64,000 nucleotides of DNA, from contig NZ_CP048627.1 in assembly GCF_010669225.1 (NCBI RefSeq), positions 1,129,292 to 1,193,291 of the forward strand. Direction: 5' to 3'. The notes below the pieces were generated by a model. It saw only the letters and a program-made list of their open reading frames with translations, was not told the DNA's origin and searched no databases. How positions within the stretch are numbered: the first letter of the stretch is position 1; each line of letters starts with the position of its first letter. This DNA is from Megamonas funiformis (GTDB lineage: Bacteria; Bacillota; Negativicutes; Selenomonadales; Selenomonadaceae). Shown here in pieces: positions 34,882 through 44,329 of the stretch. Position numbers and translations under genes: made by a program.

Positions 34882-35871
34882 ATGAATAGTAGAGATTATA
34901 TTTTAAATGTAGAGAGATTAGATTCAGATGTAATAGCACACGCTATACCAAATTTTGATGCTAATTATTCAGCTATTGCAGCTAGAATGCTTACACAAGT
35001 TAGAGCTAAAACTTTAGAAGTAACACATGGAAAATTGAATGCATTTACAGTATTTCCAGTGCAAACAGAAGTTAGTGCAGGTGCAACTACAGCATTACAA
35101 CGTACTTATGATATGGTTGGTATGGCTAAAATAGTTGCTAATCCAGCAGATGATTTACCACTTGCTGATATATTTGTAGAAGAAACTAGCGTTAAAGTAA
35201 AACAATTAGGAATAGCATATCAGTATTCTGTTAGAGATTTACAACATGCAGTATTTTCTAATACTCCACTTAGCACAATGAAAGCAAGTGCAGCTAGAAA
35301 AGCAAATGATGTAAAAATTAATAAAATTGCATGGTTTGGAGATAAAGATAATGGTATCATTGGATTTTTAGATAATCCTAATTTATCTGAATACACATTA
35401 AAAAATGATGGCGAAGCCTCAGGAACAGCATTAAGTTCAAAAACAGCAGAAAAACAATTTCGAGATATGAATGAGTTTATTAATACAATTCAAGATAATA
35501 CAGATGATACAGAACAACCTAATACAGTATTGCTGCCACCAAGTGCATATACTACATTGTCTAGTACTCTTTATACTACAGCAGACGGACAAACTACAAA
35601 AACTGTATTAGCAATGCTTAAAGAAAATCATCCGGAAATTAAACGTTGGGAAAAAATTGGAGAATTAAAGAACGCTGATAGTACAGGGGCAAAAGATATT
35701 ATGATTGTGGGTTATTTTGACCCAGACTATATACGTTTGGAAATACCAAATAGATTTGAACAAATGCCAATACAAGCTAAAAATTTAGCTTTTACAGTAC
35801 CATGTCATTCCGAAGTTATTGGTGTTACTGTATTTAGACCATATTGTTTTACTAAAGCGGTAGGAGTGTAA
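34882..35871 (+). CDS. Major capsid protein (DUF2184 type)
   Basis: The 329-residue protein opens NSRDYILNVERLDSDVIAHA and has GITFQYSVRDLQ-like and KINKIAWFGDKDNGIIGFLDNP motifs typical of DUF2184 capsids, which have the HK97 fold without a large delta domain. Followed by the connector genes, it is the shell protein. Confidence 0.9.
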   Translation: MNSRDYILNVERLDSDVIAHAIPNFDANYSAIAARMLTQVRAKTLEVTHGKLNAFTVFPVQTEVSAGATTALQRTYDMVGMAKIVANPADDLPLADIFVEETSVKVKQLGIAYQYSVRDLQHAVFSNTPLSTMKASAARKANDVKINKIAWFGDKDNGIIGFLDNPNLSEYTLKNDGEASGTALSSKTAEKQFRDMNEFINTIQDNTDDTEQPNTVLLPPSAYTTLSSTLYTTADGQTTKTVLAMLKENHPEIKRWEKIGELKNADSTGAKDIMIVGYFDPDYIRLEIPNRFEQMPIQAKNLAFTVPCHSEVIGVTVFRPYCFTKAVGV

Positions 35872-35875
35872 GATT

Positions 35876-36121
35876 ATGTATTTGCAAAACACAGAAGCTA
35901 GAATTTTAAATATCGGTGAATTAAAATTAAAACCAGGATATCCTATAAAAATTGAAAAGGTACAGCTAGAAAAACTAAAAAAAAATTATCCTGAAATGGT
36001 AAATAAAATCGCAAATGGGAAAATTTTAATCTTGGATGAAAAAAAATCTCTCGAACAATCAAAAAGAATTAATGAATTGGCTGAAAAAAAAATAAAGGAA
36101 GCCACTAAAAATGATGAGTGA
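35876..36121 (+). CDS. Small head-region protein
   Basis: The 81-residue protein (MYLQNTEARILNIGELKLKPG) has a short beta domain and then a charged helical tail (LEQSKRINELAEKKIKEATK). It lies between capsid and connector genes. Function unknown. Confidence 0.6.
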   Translation: MYLQNTEARILNIGELKLKPGYPIKIEKVQLEKLKKNYPEMVNKIANGKILILDEKKSLEQSKRINELAEKKIKEATKNDE

Positions 36122-36506
36122 GGAATTAATAAATAAAGTAATAAATAAAATACGAGTAATTGCTCCTAAAATAGATATAGATGATGAACAAATAAAAGAA
36201 TATATTGAACTATATTCAGATTTCGTATCTGAAAAATATTTTGGCAAGTTCTATGAGAAAGCACTTGCTTTTTTTATTGCACATTATATTACTTTAGATA
36301 ATATAGCTAATAATGAGAATGGAGCCTTAGATAGTTCTATTATTGCAGGTAAAGTAATAAGTGAAAAAGAAGGAGATTTATCTAGAACATATGCTCAAAA
36401 TAATATGGAAAATGAAAGTATTTTAAATAAAACCTATTATGGTATTAGATATTTAGATTTACAAAAAATGTGTAAACCTCTAGGGATTATGAGGAAAAAA
36501 CCATGA
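36111..36506 (+). CDS. Head-tail adaptor (DUF4054-like)
   Basis: The 131-residue helical protein has APKIDIDDEQIKEYIELY, ALAFFIAHYITL and SRTYAQNNMENESILNKTYYGIRYLDL, the pattern of DUF4054 connector proteins. It overlaps both neighbours by a few bases. Confidence 0.8.
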   Translation: MMSEELINKVINKIRVIAPKIDIDDEQIKEYIELYSDFVSEKYFGKFYEKALAFFIAHYITLDNIANNENGALDSSIIAGKVISEKEGDLSRTYAQNNMENESILNKTYYGIRYLDLQKMCKPLGIMRKKP

Positions 36507-36946
36507 ATGTAAAAGATATTGATTTAGGTTGGGAAAAGATTATAAAAAATATGAAAACACTTGATAAAAAAGTATTAAAAGTGGGTATTCAAGAAGGTGA
36601 TATGAGTGCTGATGGGAAAAATACAATGGCATATATTGGCAGTATTCATGAATATGGAGCAGAACATATACCACAACGCTCATTTATTCGTAGCACATTA
36701 GACGATAACTCATCTCAAATAGCTAATTTATCAGGACAGTTAGGGGCAAAAATAATTGAAGGTAAGCAAACTCCAGAACAAGCATTAAATTTAATTGGTT
36801 TAAAAGTTGCTGGCATGATACAAGAAAAAATTACAGATGGAAATTTTACACCTCTTTCACCTGCTACTGTACGAGCTAAAGGTGATAATAAGCCATTAAT
36901 TGATACTGGACGCATGAGAGCAAGTATTAAACATAAATTGGAGTGA
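36503..36946 (+). CDS. Neck/virion-morphogenesis protein (HK97 gp10-like)
   Basis: The 147-residue protein shows MAYIGSIHEYGAEHIPQRSFIRSTLD and LSPATVRAKGDNKPLIDTGRMRASI, the usual gp10-like pattern. It starts inside the previous stop (ATGA overlap). It is likely involved in joining head and tail. Confidence 0.85.
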   Translation: MNVKDIDLGWEKIIKNMKTLDKKVLKVGIQEGDMSADGKNTMAYIGSIHEYGAEHIPQRSFIRSTLDDNSSQIANLSGQLGAKIIEGKQTPEQALNLIGLKVAGMIQEKITDGNFTPLSPATVRAKGDNKPLIDTGRMRASIKHKLE

Positions 36947-36950
36947 TTAT

Positions 36951-37292
36951 GTGTCGTTTAGAAGGTCTGTGGTTATTTTAAGAAAAGAAGGGTACTATGA
37001 TGACAGTGGTAAATATATTACAAATGATAGTAACACATTAAAAATACTGGCTACAGTACAGCCTATATCTTTAGATGAATATACTAAAATATTTCCTGAA
37101 GGAACTAATACAAATAATGCTGTAAAAATTTATACAGATACTAAGTTATTAACAGATAAAAGCACGTCAGAACAAAATGCTGACGTGCTTTTATATATGG
37201 GAGAAAAATATAAGATTATTGCTTGTCATGCTTATCAGAATGGTTTAATAAATCATTATAAAGCTTATGCACAGGAGATAACAGATGAATGA
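36951..37292 (+). CDS. Head-closure-like protein
   Basis: The 113-residue protein (SFRRSVVILRKEGYYDD..., ILATVQPISLDEYTKIFPEG, MGEKYKIIACHAYQNGLINHYKAYA) has the order of connector stoppers. It starts at GTG 36951 after GGAGTG. A terminator-like hairpin lies within the gene at 37158-37192. Confidence 0.7.
   Translation: MSFRRSVVILRKEGYYDDSGKYITNDSNTLKILATVQPISLDEYTKIFPEGTNTNNAVKIYTDTKLLTDKSTSEQNADVLLYMGEKYKIIACHAYQNGLINHYKAYAQEITDE
37158..37192 (+). other. Intragenic terminator-like hairpin
   Basis: A 13-bp perfect stem AAAAGCACGTCAG/CTGACGTGCTTTT with a 9-nt loop lies in the coding sequence of the head-closure gene. The last Ts form the required tract. Confidence 0.55.
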
Positions 37293-37812
37293 TGAACAGA
37301 ATTTATTATTTCACGATTTAGTGGCAGAATTGTTGGATTTACAAAAAAATAAAGTGATTTATGCTTATCAGAATGCACCTAAACCCAAAGATACTTTTGC
37401 TTATATAAGATATGCTTCTATAAAAGATGAGGTACAATCTAGTTTTGAACGTACTAATCAGCCAGGAGTTAATAATATAATTGGACATAAATTATTAACA
37501 TGTGAGATACAAGTATTTGCTGATAATAACAGAAATGCATGTACTATGTTATATAAACTGATTGATAAATTAAATAAACAATCAGTTATAAATAGGTTAT
37601 TTAAAGCTAATATAGCTATTGTTGACTATAATTCAGTTCAGGATGTATCTGCCTTATTGAATAATACACACTTTACTACTAGAGCAAGTGTAGACATAAT
37701 AATAAGATTTACTCCTACTTATTTAGATGATGTAGGATATATTGCAAATGTTAAAATTACAGGTAATACAGGTAAAGAATTACCAATAGAAATAATAACG
37801 GAGGAAATATAA
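37285..37812 (+). CDS. Neck terminator/tail completion protein (LIC_12616-like)
   Basis: The 175-residue protein (VIYAYQNAPKPKDTFAYIRYAS, ISDEVQ..., TCEIQVFADNNRNACTMLYKLIDKLNKQSV, TRASVDIIIRFTP) resembles the gp12-like tail terminators of small myophages. It overlaps the previous gene by 8 bp and the sheath gene by 1 bp. Confidence 0.75.
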   Translation: MNDEQNLLFHDLVAELLDLQKNKVIYAYQNAPKPKDTFAYIRYASIKDEVQSSFERTNQPGVNNIIGHKLLTCEIQVFADNNRNACTMLYKLIDKLNKQSVINRLFKANIAIVDYNSVQDVSALLNNTHFTTRASVDIIIRFTPTYLDDVGYIANVKITGNTGKELPIEIITEEI

Positions 37813-39167
37813 TGGCTAATTTAGATAGAATTGTTAATGTGCAAATTAGTCTTAATACTACAGGAATAAGTAAAGAAGGATTTAGTACATTATTGATTGT
37901 TGGAGAGCATTTAAATACATTAAGCCGTGTAACTACTTATACAAATGTAGATAGTATGCTTGAAGATGGTTTTAAGGCAACAGATAAATTATATTTGGCA
38001 GCAGCAGACGCTTTTTCACAAATACCACGACCTAATATTGTAAAAATAGGACGTAGACAAGTAGATGAAATCAATATTTCTGTATCTGATGTAAAAGATA
38101 ATACAAAATATAAAATTACATTAGAAACTAAAAAAGGAAAACAAGATTATGAGTATTCTAGTTCAAGTGAAGCTAGTGCGACAACTATTATAGAAGGTTT
38201 GCAAACTTTAATGAATGCTCATGAAGAAATTACAGTTACAGCTGAATCAGAAAAATTAAAATTAGAAACTAAAGAGAAAGGAACAGCCTTTACAGTAAGT
38301 TTATCCTCTAATTTATCATGTGAACCAATACTTGCAACTGAAACCTTATCGGAGACAATGGCAGCTATAGTAGCTAGTGATAATGATTTTTATGGAATTG
38401 CTTTAGTTAGCAGAGAAAAATCAGATATTTTGGCTTTGGCACAATGGACCGAAACACATACTAAGTTATTTGGCTGTGTTGTTAATGAAAAAGAGGCTAC
38501 GGATAGTGAAATAGATACAGATATTGGTAGTTTATTAAAGAGTAATAATTATTACAGAACATTTTGGTTATATCACACAAATGATGATGATTTTCCAGAA
38601 TGTGCATTATTTGCTAGATGTTTTGCTATTAATCCTGGTGGTGAAACATGGGCGAATAAAAAATTAGCAGGTGTAATAGCAGATAATTTAACAGAAACAG
38701 AGTATCTTGCTATCACTAATAAAAATGGCAATACTTTTGAAAACTTTAGAAATGTAGCAATTACTCAAAATGGGAAAACATCTGCTGGCGAATGGATTGA
38801 TGTAATACGTTTTAGAGATTGGTTACAAGAAGAAATAATGGTAAATGTTTTTAATGTGCTTATTAATAGAGATAAAATTCCATTTACAGATGGTGGTATA
38901 GGAATAATTGAAGCACAAATTAATTCAGCTTTAAAATTAGGTCAGCAACGAGGAGGTATAACTCCAGATGAATATGACGAAGATGGAAATATAAATAAAG
39001 GGTATGTTATAAATGTACCATTAGCATCTAATATTTCTGCTAATACTAAGGCACAAAGATTATTAGAAGATGTAACATTTACTGCACGTTTAGCTGGTGC
39101 TATACATGCTATAAATATAAGCGGTAGTCTTACGTATGAAAATTTAATTGAAAAAACTAATCAATAA
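37812..39167 (+). CDS. Contractile tail sheath (DUF3383)
   Basis: The 451-residue protein opens NLDRIVNVQISLNTTGISKEGFSTLLIVGEH and ends DVTFTARLAGAIHAINISGSLTY, as DUF3383 sheath proteins do. It proves that the phage has a contractile tail. The inner loop domain (about 85-170) is the usual protruding part. Confidence 0.9.
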   Translation: MANLDRIVNVQISLNTTGISKEGFSTLLIVGEHLNTLSRVTTYTNVDSMLEDGFKATDKLYLAAADAFSQIPRPNIVKIGRRQVDEINISVSDVKDNTKYKITLETKKGKQDYEYSSSSEASATTIIEGLQTLMNAHEEITVTAESEKLKLETKEKGTAFTVSLSSNLSCEPILATETLSETMAAIVASDNDFYGIALVSREKSDILALAQWTETHTKLFGCVVNEKEATDSEIDTDIGSLLKSNNYYRTFWLYHTNDDDFPECALFARCFAINPGGETWANKKLAGVIADNLTETEYLAITNKNGNTFENFRNVAITQNGKTSAGEWIDVIRFRDWLQEEIMVNVFNVLINRDKIPFTDGGIGIIEAQINSALKLGQQRGGITPDEYDEDGNINKGYVINVPLASNISANTKAQRLLEDVTFTARLAGAIHAINISGSLTYENLIEKTNQ

Positions 39168-39180
39168 GAGGTGAAATAAA

Positions 39181-39615
39181 TTGAGTGATGGAGTAGTAAC
39201 ATATAATCCTAAAATGCTTGTAATAGTATATGGTTCAAGAGAAGTTGACGGATTTGCAGAAGATGATATGGTAACAATTAAACCTTTAGGAGAAGGAACA
39301 CAAATTTACAGCGGTGCTGATGGCAGTGTTGGACGTAGTATGGACCCAAATCAAACATATGAAGTAACCATTGCATTGGCTACAACATCTAAGACAAATG
39401 ATTATTTTAGTAACGTTTATAATTTGGATCGTTCTACAGGCAGAGGTATATTACCATTAACTATTAAAGATTTGTCAGGAACAACAGTATTTCAAGCCAA
39501 TCAAGCATGGATTACAAATTTTCCTGAACATAAAAGAGGTAGAAAAATTGAAGCTCAAGAATGGGTATTTCATACAGGACAAGTTGCAAACCTAATGATT
39601 GGAGGTAATGATTGA
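39181..39615 (+). CDS. Tail tube protein (DUF3277)
   Basis: The 144-residue protein reads YNPKMLVIVYGSREVDGFAEDDMVTI, GADGSVGRSMDPNQ and IEAQEWVFHTGQVANLMIGG, a clean DUF3277 pattern. It starts with TTG 39181 after GAGGTG. It makes the tube under the sheath. Confidence 0.9.
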   Translation: MSDGVVTYNPKMLVIVYGSREVDGFAEDDMVTIKPLGEGTQIYSGADGSVGRSMDPNQTYEVTIALATTSKTNDYFSNVYNLDRSTGRGILPLTIKDLSGTTVFQANQAWITNFPEHKRGRKIEAQEWVFHTGQVANLMIGGND

Positions 39616-39617
39616 TA

Positions 39618-40148
39618 ATGTGGACTGGTGGTAAATTTACAGAAGTTAAAATTGGTGATGATGTATTTACAGTAAGACAGTTTCCACCATTTTATGCTAT
39701 TAGGGTATTAGGTGAGTTACAAAAAATTATTACTCCTGCATTAGGTGGCGTCTTAAAAGGTATTTCCGAAAATAATGGGGATATGGATACTGAAAATTTA
39801 GGAGATATGTTACAAATTATAAGTAATGGATTAGAAAAATTAGCTTATACAATAGACGGTGATAAATTAGAATTAGCATTAAAATTATTATTAGATGAAA
39901 AATATGTAGCAGTAAAAATTGAAAAATCTAATGGGAAAAAAGATTTTATTCGTCTTGATGAAGGAGCTATTAATGAAGTTTTTGAAGGTCGAATTATTGA
40001 TATGATTGTTTTAGCAATAAAAGTTTTTAAGGTAAATTATTTGGATTTTTCGCAGCTCTCCAGCGTTCCGATTGGTGTCCAAAAAACGTTGGCAGAGATA
40101 AAACTCCCATCATTCCTGGCACAACAAGTGAATACTTCGGAAATGTAA
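39618..40148 (+). CDS. Tail assembly chaperone (upstream frame)
   Basis: The 176-residue protein (MWTGGKFTEVKIGDDVFTVRQFPPFYAIRVLGELQ) has the layout of the phage TAC family, which covers the tape measure before assembly. It ends with NTSEM at 40148, while a -1 frame runs on to 40336. The last 40 codons are GC-rich beside their neighbours. Start choice is between ATG 39618 and TTG 39612. Confidence 0.8.
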   Translation: MWTGGKFTEVKIGDDVFTVRQFPPFYAIRVLGELQKIITPALGGVLKGISENNGDMDTENLGDMLQIISNGLEKLAYTIDGDKLELALKLLLDEKYVAVKIEKSNGKKDFIRLDEGAINEVFEGRIIDMIVLAIKVFKVNYLDFSQLSSVPIGVQKTLAEIKLPSFLAQQVNTSEM

Positions 40149-40336
40149 TTTTTATTTATAGAGCAATAGATAGTGGAATGGTTAATTTCTTAGATGTAAA
40201 GTATGGCAAAATAAGTCTTGCTGAAATCGTTGAAATTAACCATTTTTTAGATATGAAGTCAGATATTGAATATGCTAATATGCCATCATTAAAGAAAGGA
40301 GGTAAACAATATGGTAGTTCGAGAATTAATAGCTAA
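40031..40336 (+). CDS. Tail assembly chaperone, -1 frame extension
   Basis: In the -1 frame relative to the chaperone gene a segment stays open from 40031 to TAA 40336. It encodes GNVIFIYRAIDSGMVNFLD and then KYGKISLAEIVEINHFLDM, a protein-like stretch with no good start of its own, placed between chaperone and tape measure like lambda gpT or P2 E'. Slippage would be possible at GAT-TTT-TCG (about 40046) or CAA-AAA-ACG (about 40080). It overlaps the tape measure start by 26 bp. Confidence 0.6.
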   Translation, partial: GKLFGFFAALQRSDWCPKNVGRDKTPIIPGTTSEYFGNVIFIYRAIDSGMVNFLDVKYGKISLAEIVEINHFLDMKSDIEYANMPSLKKGGKQYGSSRINS

Positions 40337-42386
40337 GATAGCTTATGAATTAGATAAAAATAGTGTAAATAAAGCAGATAATAGTATAAATAAAACAAAA
40401 TCTAAATTATCGAAAATAGCTAATGTAGGTAGTAATGCGTGGAATAAAATTTCTAATAGTGCAAATAAGACCAGAATAAGTATTAATGGAATAGGAAAAG
40501 AAGCCATTTATACATCAGAACAACTTAGAAGAATGGGAGCATATCAAGATAAGTTGGGGCGTTGGCATGGTTCTAATGGTAAATATTTAAAAATAAATGC
40601 AGATACAACTCAAGCGAGAGCTAATATTTTAAGTCTACAAAGTAGTATGCATTCTTTGATAAATGGAGCAAGAATGCTTGGACAAGCAATTATAGCTGCT
40701 TTTGCGATAGACCGAATAATAGCTTTTACACAAGCAATACAAAAATCTGCTGATGAGATGATGAATTTAGATGGTAGACTTAGAACCATTACTTCTACAG
40801 ATGAAGAAAGATTTAATATTGAAGATAGATTATATGTGTTATCACAGCAAAATAGGCAAGGCATGAAAGAAATGGGAAATTTGTATTTTAAAATTGCTAA
40901 TGGCACTAAAAAATATGGATTTAATACAGAAGATTTTATGCGTGCTACAGATATTGTATCTAAATCTTTAACTATTGGTGGAGCAAGTACAGCGGAAGCA
41001 CAATCTACAATATTACAATTAGGACAAGCGCTAGGTAGTGGCTTTCTAATGGGAGATGAATTGAATTCTTTGAATGAAAATGCTCAACCGCTAATGCAAA
41101 AAATTGCTGAATACTTTGGTAAAGATATTGGAGAATTAAAAGAAATGGGGTCGGAGCGTGAACTAAAATCTGAAGATATAATGCGAGCTATCTTATCTGC
41201 TGGTGCAAAAATGGATGAAGAATTTTCTAAAATGCCTACGACTATTGGTCAGTCTTTGCAACAAATAGAAAATCTTTGGAATAGATTTACACAGCGATTA
41301 GAACGTGGAACAGGTGTATTTAGTTTTATTGCTAAATCTATGTCTAATAATGTTATGTATATTTCTAACATTGTAAATGATTTGTTTACCTTAATGGATG
41401 ATTATGATGGAAGTCAGGAATGGTTAGATAGATTTCAAGATAGCTATCCTATCTTATTTACACTATATGAAGGATTTTCTTCTTTAAAAGATATAGTAAT
41501 GGATATCGTAGAAGCTTTTAAACCATTCACTAATGAATTAAATAATTTTGATATATATGATATATTTTTTGGAATTAAAAATGCTTTACAAGAAATATTT
41601 AGTGGACTATTGCCAACAATAGAGCCATTTTTGCAGGCAATAGCAAGATTAGCTTCAGATATATTACCATTACTAAAAAATAGTTTTATAACTATTGCAC
41701 CACTTATTGCAACAGGATTTGCTATTATAGCTAGTATATTGGGGTCTATAATAGAAATTTTTACTTCAATAATAAATTTTATAGCAGATCTTATAGAAGA
41801 AAATCAGGAATTTGCTCAATTACTTGTTAATATTGGAGTAATAATTCTAACATATATTTATGGTGGTTTTATTGCAGTAGCTGGTGCTATTGGATTTGTT
41901 ATTCAGGCTATTCAATGGTGTTATGAACAATTAATTATTCTTAAGAACATAATTGTAGAAAGTTTATATAATGCTTTTATATATGCTTTACAAGCAGTTT
42001 CATTATTTTTCTCAAGCATAGCCCAGTTTTTTGGTAATTTCATTGCCGAAACATTTATAGCAGTTGGACAATTTATTTCAGCTTTTGGAAATGCAATAAA
42101 TTCAGTTAAAAATTTCTTTAGTGGTTTAGGCTCTTTTGCAATAAGTATATTGCAGCAGATAGCAAATGCTATTCAAAATTGGGTATTAGATAAAATTGAA
42201 TGGGCTAGTAGTAAATTGAATAGTTTGCAAAGTTTTGCAGATACTGTTTTAGATGGTATAGGTAATGCTGTATCATCTGCTAGTTATGAATATACTATGA
42301 ATAATAACTTTAATGTTAAAAATTCTGATGAAGCAGTTAGTGTGGTAAGTGGATTAGATTTTCCACCATTATATCCAGGCGATTAA
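40311..42386 (+). CDS. Tape measure protein
   Basis: The 691-residue protein has a tape-measure N-terminal domain (ELIAKIAYELDKNSVNKADNSI..., TDIVSKSLTIGGASTAEAQSTILQLGQALGSGFLMGDELNS near 220-260), long helices, and several hydrophobic stretches in the second half (about 460-560) that can enter the host membrane. The length of the middle part sets tail length; about 690 residues suggests a rather short tail. Confidence 0.92.
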   Translation: MVVRELIAKIAYELDKNSVNKADNSINKTKSKLSKIANVGSNAWNKISNSANKTRISINGIGKEAIYTSEQLRRMGAYQDKLGRWHGSNGKYLKINADTTQARANILSLQSSMHSLINGARMLGQAIIAAFAIDRIIAFTQAIQKSADEMMNLDGRLRTITSTDEERFNIEDRLYVLSQQNRQGMKEMGNLYFKIANGTKKYGFNTEDFMRATDIVSKSLTIGGASTAEAQSTILQLGQALGSGFLMGDELNSLNENAQPLMQKIAEYFGKDIGELKEMGSERELKSEDIMRAILSAGAKMDEEFSKMPTTIGQSLQQIENLWNRFTQRLERGTGVFSFIAKSMSNNVMYISNIVNDLFTLMDDYDGSQEWLDRFQDSYPILFTLYEGFSSLKDIVMDIVEAFKPFTNELNNFDIYDIFFGIKNALQEIFSGLLPTIEPFLQAIARLASDILPLLKNSFITIAPLIATGFAIIASILGSIIEIFTSIINFIADLIEENQEFAQLLVNIGVIILTYIYGGFIAVAGAIGFVIQAIQWCYEQLIILKNIIVESLYNAFIYALQAVSLFFSSIAQFFGNFIAETFIAVGQFISAFGNAINSVKNFFSGLGSFAISILQQIANAIQNWVLDKIEWASSKLNSLQSFADTVLDGIGNAVSSASYEYTMNNNFNVKNSDEAVSVVSGLDFPPLYPGD

Positions 42387-42398
42387 TGAGGTTTTGTT

Positions 42399-43109
42399 AT
42401 GTATATCGGAAAAATACCAGGTATATTGCCTGAAAAAAAGAATAAACAACAAACATATCCTGCACTTATGCCTAAATTAACAGAACCTGCTAAAATAGGA
42501 GATTTATCTGTAGATGTACTTTTAGAAACAGAAACTAATTTTGATAGTGAGGTAACAGAGAACCCTGTCGAAGATGGTTCTATAATTGCTGACCATGTAC
42601 AAAGAAAACCAATGTCTTTAAAAATGCAGGTAGTATTTACGCCTACTCCAATTAGTTTTGGTACTGTTGATAATAATAGGTTACAAAATGTAGCAAATTC
42701 TTTAATGAAAATATATTTAAATCGAGAACCGATAACTATAAAAACTGTAGATTCTATTTATAATAATATGGTAATGGTACGAGCACCATTACCAAAAACA
42801 GTAAAAAATGGTATTTGTTATAAAATGGAACTTGAATTTAAATATGTACAAATTGTTACACAAAGAACAGAAGATATTCCTGAAGAATACGCTAATAATG
42901 ACGCTCAAGGCAAAGCAGGTACTACTGAAAAAGATGGGGGTACAGCAACACAAAGTAATTTAGGTACAGGTATGACAACAATTCAAAATACATCTACAGT
43001 AAAAGTAAATACTATACAAGCTGATTATAGTGTTGCTGGAGAAATTCAAACAGGTTTAGAAGTAAGTGTTAATACAGCAATTAATACAATAATTTCATCA
43101 TTATTATAG
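42399..43109 (+). CDS. Distal-tail (Dit-like) baseplate protein
   Basis: The 236-residue protein opens MYIGKIPGILPEKKNKQQTYPAL and has the strands of Dit N-terminal domains (DLSVDVLLETETNFDSEVTENPVEDGS, IADHVQRKPMSLKMQVVFTP). The rest is a Thr/Asn-rich tail. It follows tape measure, as Dit genes do. Confidence 0.75.
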   Translation: MYIGKIPGILPEKKNKQQTYPALMPKLTEPAKIGDLSVDVLLETETNFDSEVTENPVEDGSIIADHVQRKPMSLKMQVVFTPTPISFGTVDNNRLQNVANSLMKIYLNREPITIKTVDSIYNNMVMVRAPLPKTVKNGICYKMELEFKYVQIVTQRTEDIPEEYANNDAQGKAGTTEKDGGTATQSNLGTGMTTIQNTSTVKVNTIQADYSVAGEIQTGLEVSVNTAINTIISSLL

Positions 43110-43122
43110 AAGGAGTGATATA

Positions 43123-43464
43123 GTGGTAAGTATTTCTGTTACAGATAGTAATGATTTTGTGGAGACAGTTACTTTAGATGATAAAGTATACAAATTACAT
43201 TTTGCATATAATGGTAACAGTAAAGATTGGACTATAGATATTAGAGATAGTAATAATGTTGATATAGTAAGAAGTATAAAAATTGTTCCTAATTTTCCTT
43301 TATTAGCACAATATAAACGACATGACTTGCCAAAAGGTGAATTAATAGCTGTAGTAAATAATAATAAACAAGTGATAACTAGAAAAGATTTTATTAATAA
43401 TAGTGCAATATTGATTTATATACCTAAGGAGGAACTAAATGAGCTTTTGGAAACGGCAGTATAA
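43123..43464 (+). CDS. Baseplate plug-like protein
   Basis: The 113-residue, all-beta protein (KVYKLHFAYNGNSKDWTIDIRD, VPNFPLLAQYKRHDLPKGELIAV) matches small baseplate plug proteins that close the tail tube. It starts at GTG 43123 after AGGAGTG and overlaps the next gene by 26 bp. Confidence 0.75.
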   Translation: MVSISVTDSNDFVETVTLDDKVYKLHFAYNGNSKDWTIDIRDSNNVDIVRSIKIVPNFPLLAQYKRHDLPKGELIAVVNNNKQVITRKDFINNSAILIYIPKEELNELLETAV

Positions 43465-44329
43465 AGTTATTTTTCCTGAGATAGGTTATGAATTTGCTAA
43501 TACCTTAAGAGTTAAGTTTACTGTAGAAAAAGACTTAACCAAACAAACGAATAAAAGTAGTTTAGAAATTTATAATTTAAGTGATACAACAAGAAAAGCT
43601 ATTGAAAAGCCTGATATAAAATGTGAGATATTAGCAGGTTATGAAGGCAATGGTGGAGTAACAAAATTATTTATAGGAAATGTAATACAAGCATATTCTA
43701 AGATTAATGGATTAGATATAATTACAAAATTTGATTTAAGTGATGGACAGGTTGCCATTAGAGATAGCATTATGAGCATATCTTTTCCGCCTAATACACC
43801 TGGTGATACTATAATAAATGCTATTGCTAGAAATATGGGATTATCTATAGTATTTGGAGAAGGTGCGACTTTTGGTACTTTTAAAAATGGATATTCTTTC
43901 ATTGGTAAAGGTGCTGAAGCATTAAGTGAAATATGTTATGGTAGTGGCTGTACATGGTCAATACAAAATAATATTTTACAAATAATTTTAGATGGTGGAA
44001 TAGTTGCTAATAGAGGAATTGTTTTTTCAGCGGATAGTGGACTAATTGGAAGCCCTGAAAGAATTGTAAAATCTAATTATAAAACTGATAAAGAAACACC
44101 AAAACGCAAAAGAAAAAGAAAAGAGAATAAGGACCGTGCAGAAAAACAAGCAGGTTGGAAGATAAAAACTTTATTATCACCATCAATAAATCCTGGAGAT
44201 GCTGTAAAAGTTGAAAGTAAATTTATAACAGGTTGGTTTAGAGTAGAGGCTATTCGTCATACTGGTGATATTAGTTCTAATGAATGGTATAGTGAAATTG
44301 ATTTGATTGAAAGGTTGACTTATATATGA
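43439..44329 (+). CDS. Baseplate hub protein
   Basis: The 296-residue protein (WKRQYKVIFPEIGYEFANTLRVKFTVEKD..., NKSSLEIYNLSDTTRKAI, CEILAGYEG) and IGKGAEALSEICYGSGCTWSIQNNILQI have the pattern of phage hub proteins related to gpD/gp27. A very basic loop (PKRKRKRKENKDRAEK) lies near 220. It should hold the spike coded next. Confidence 0.8.
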   Translation: MSFWKRQYKVIFPEIGYEFANTLRVKFTVEKDLTKQTNKSSLEIYNLSDTTRKAIEKPDIKCEILAGYEGNGGVTKLFIGNVIQAYSKINGLDIITKFDLSDGQVAIRDSIMSISFPPNTPGDTIINAIARNMGLSIVFGEGATFGTFKNGYSFIGKGAEALSEICYGSGCTWSIQNNILQIILDGGIVANRGIVFSADSGLIGSPERIVKSNYKTDKETPKRKRKRKENKDRAEKQAGWKIKTLLSPSINPGDAVKVESKFITGWFRVEAIRHTGDISSNEWYSEIDLIERLTYI

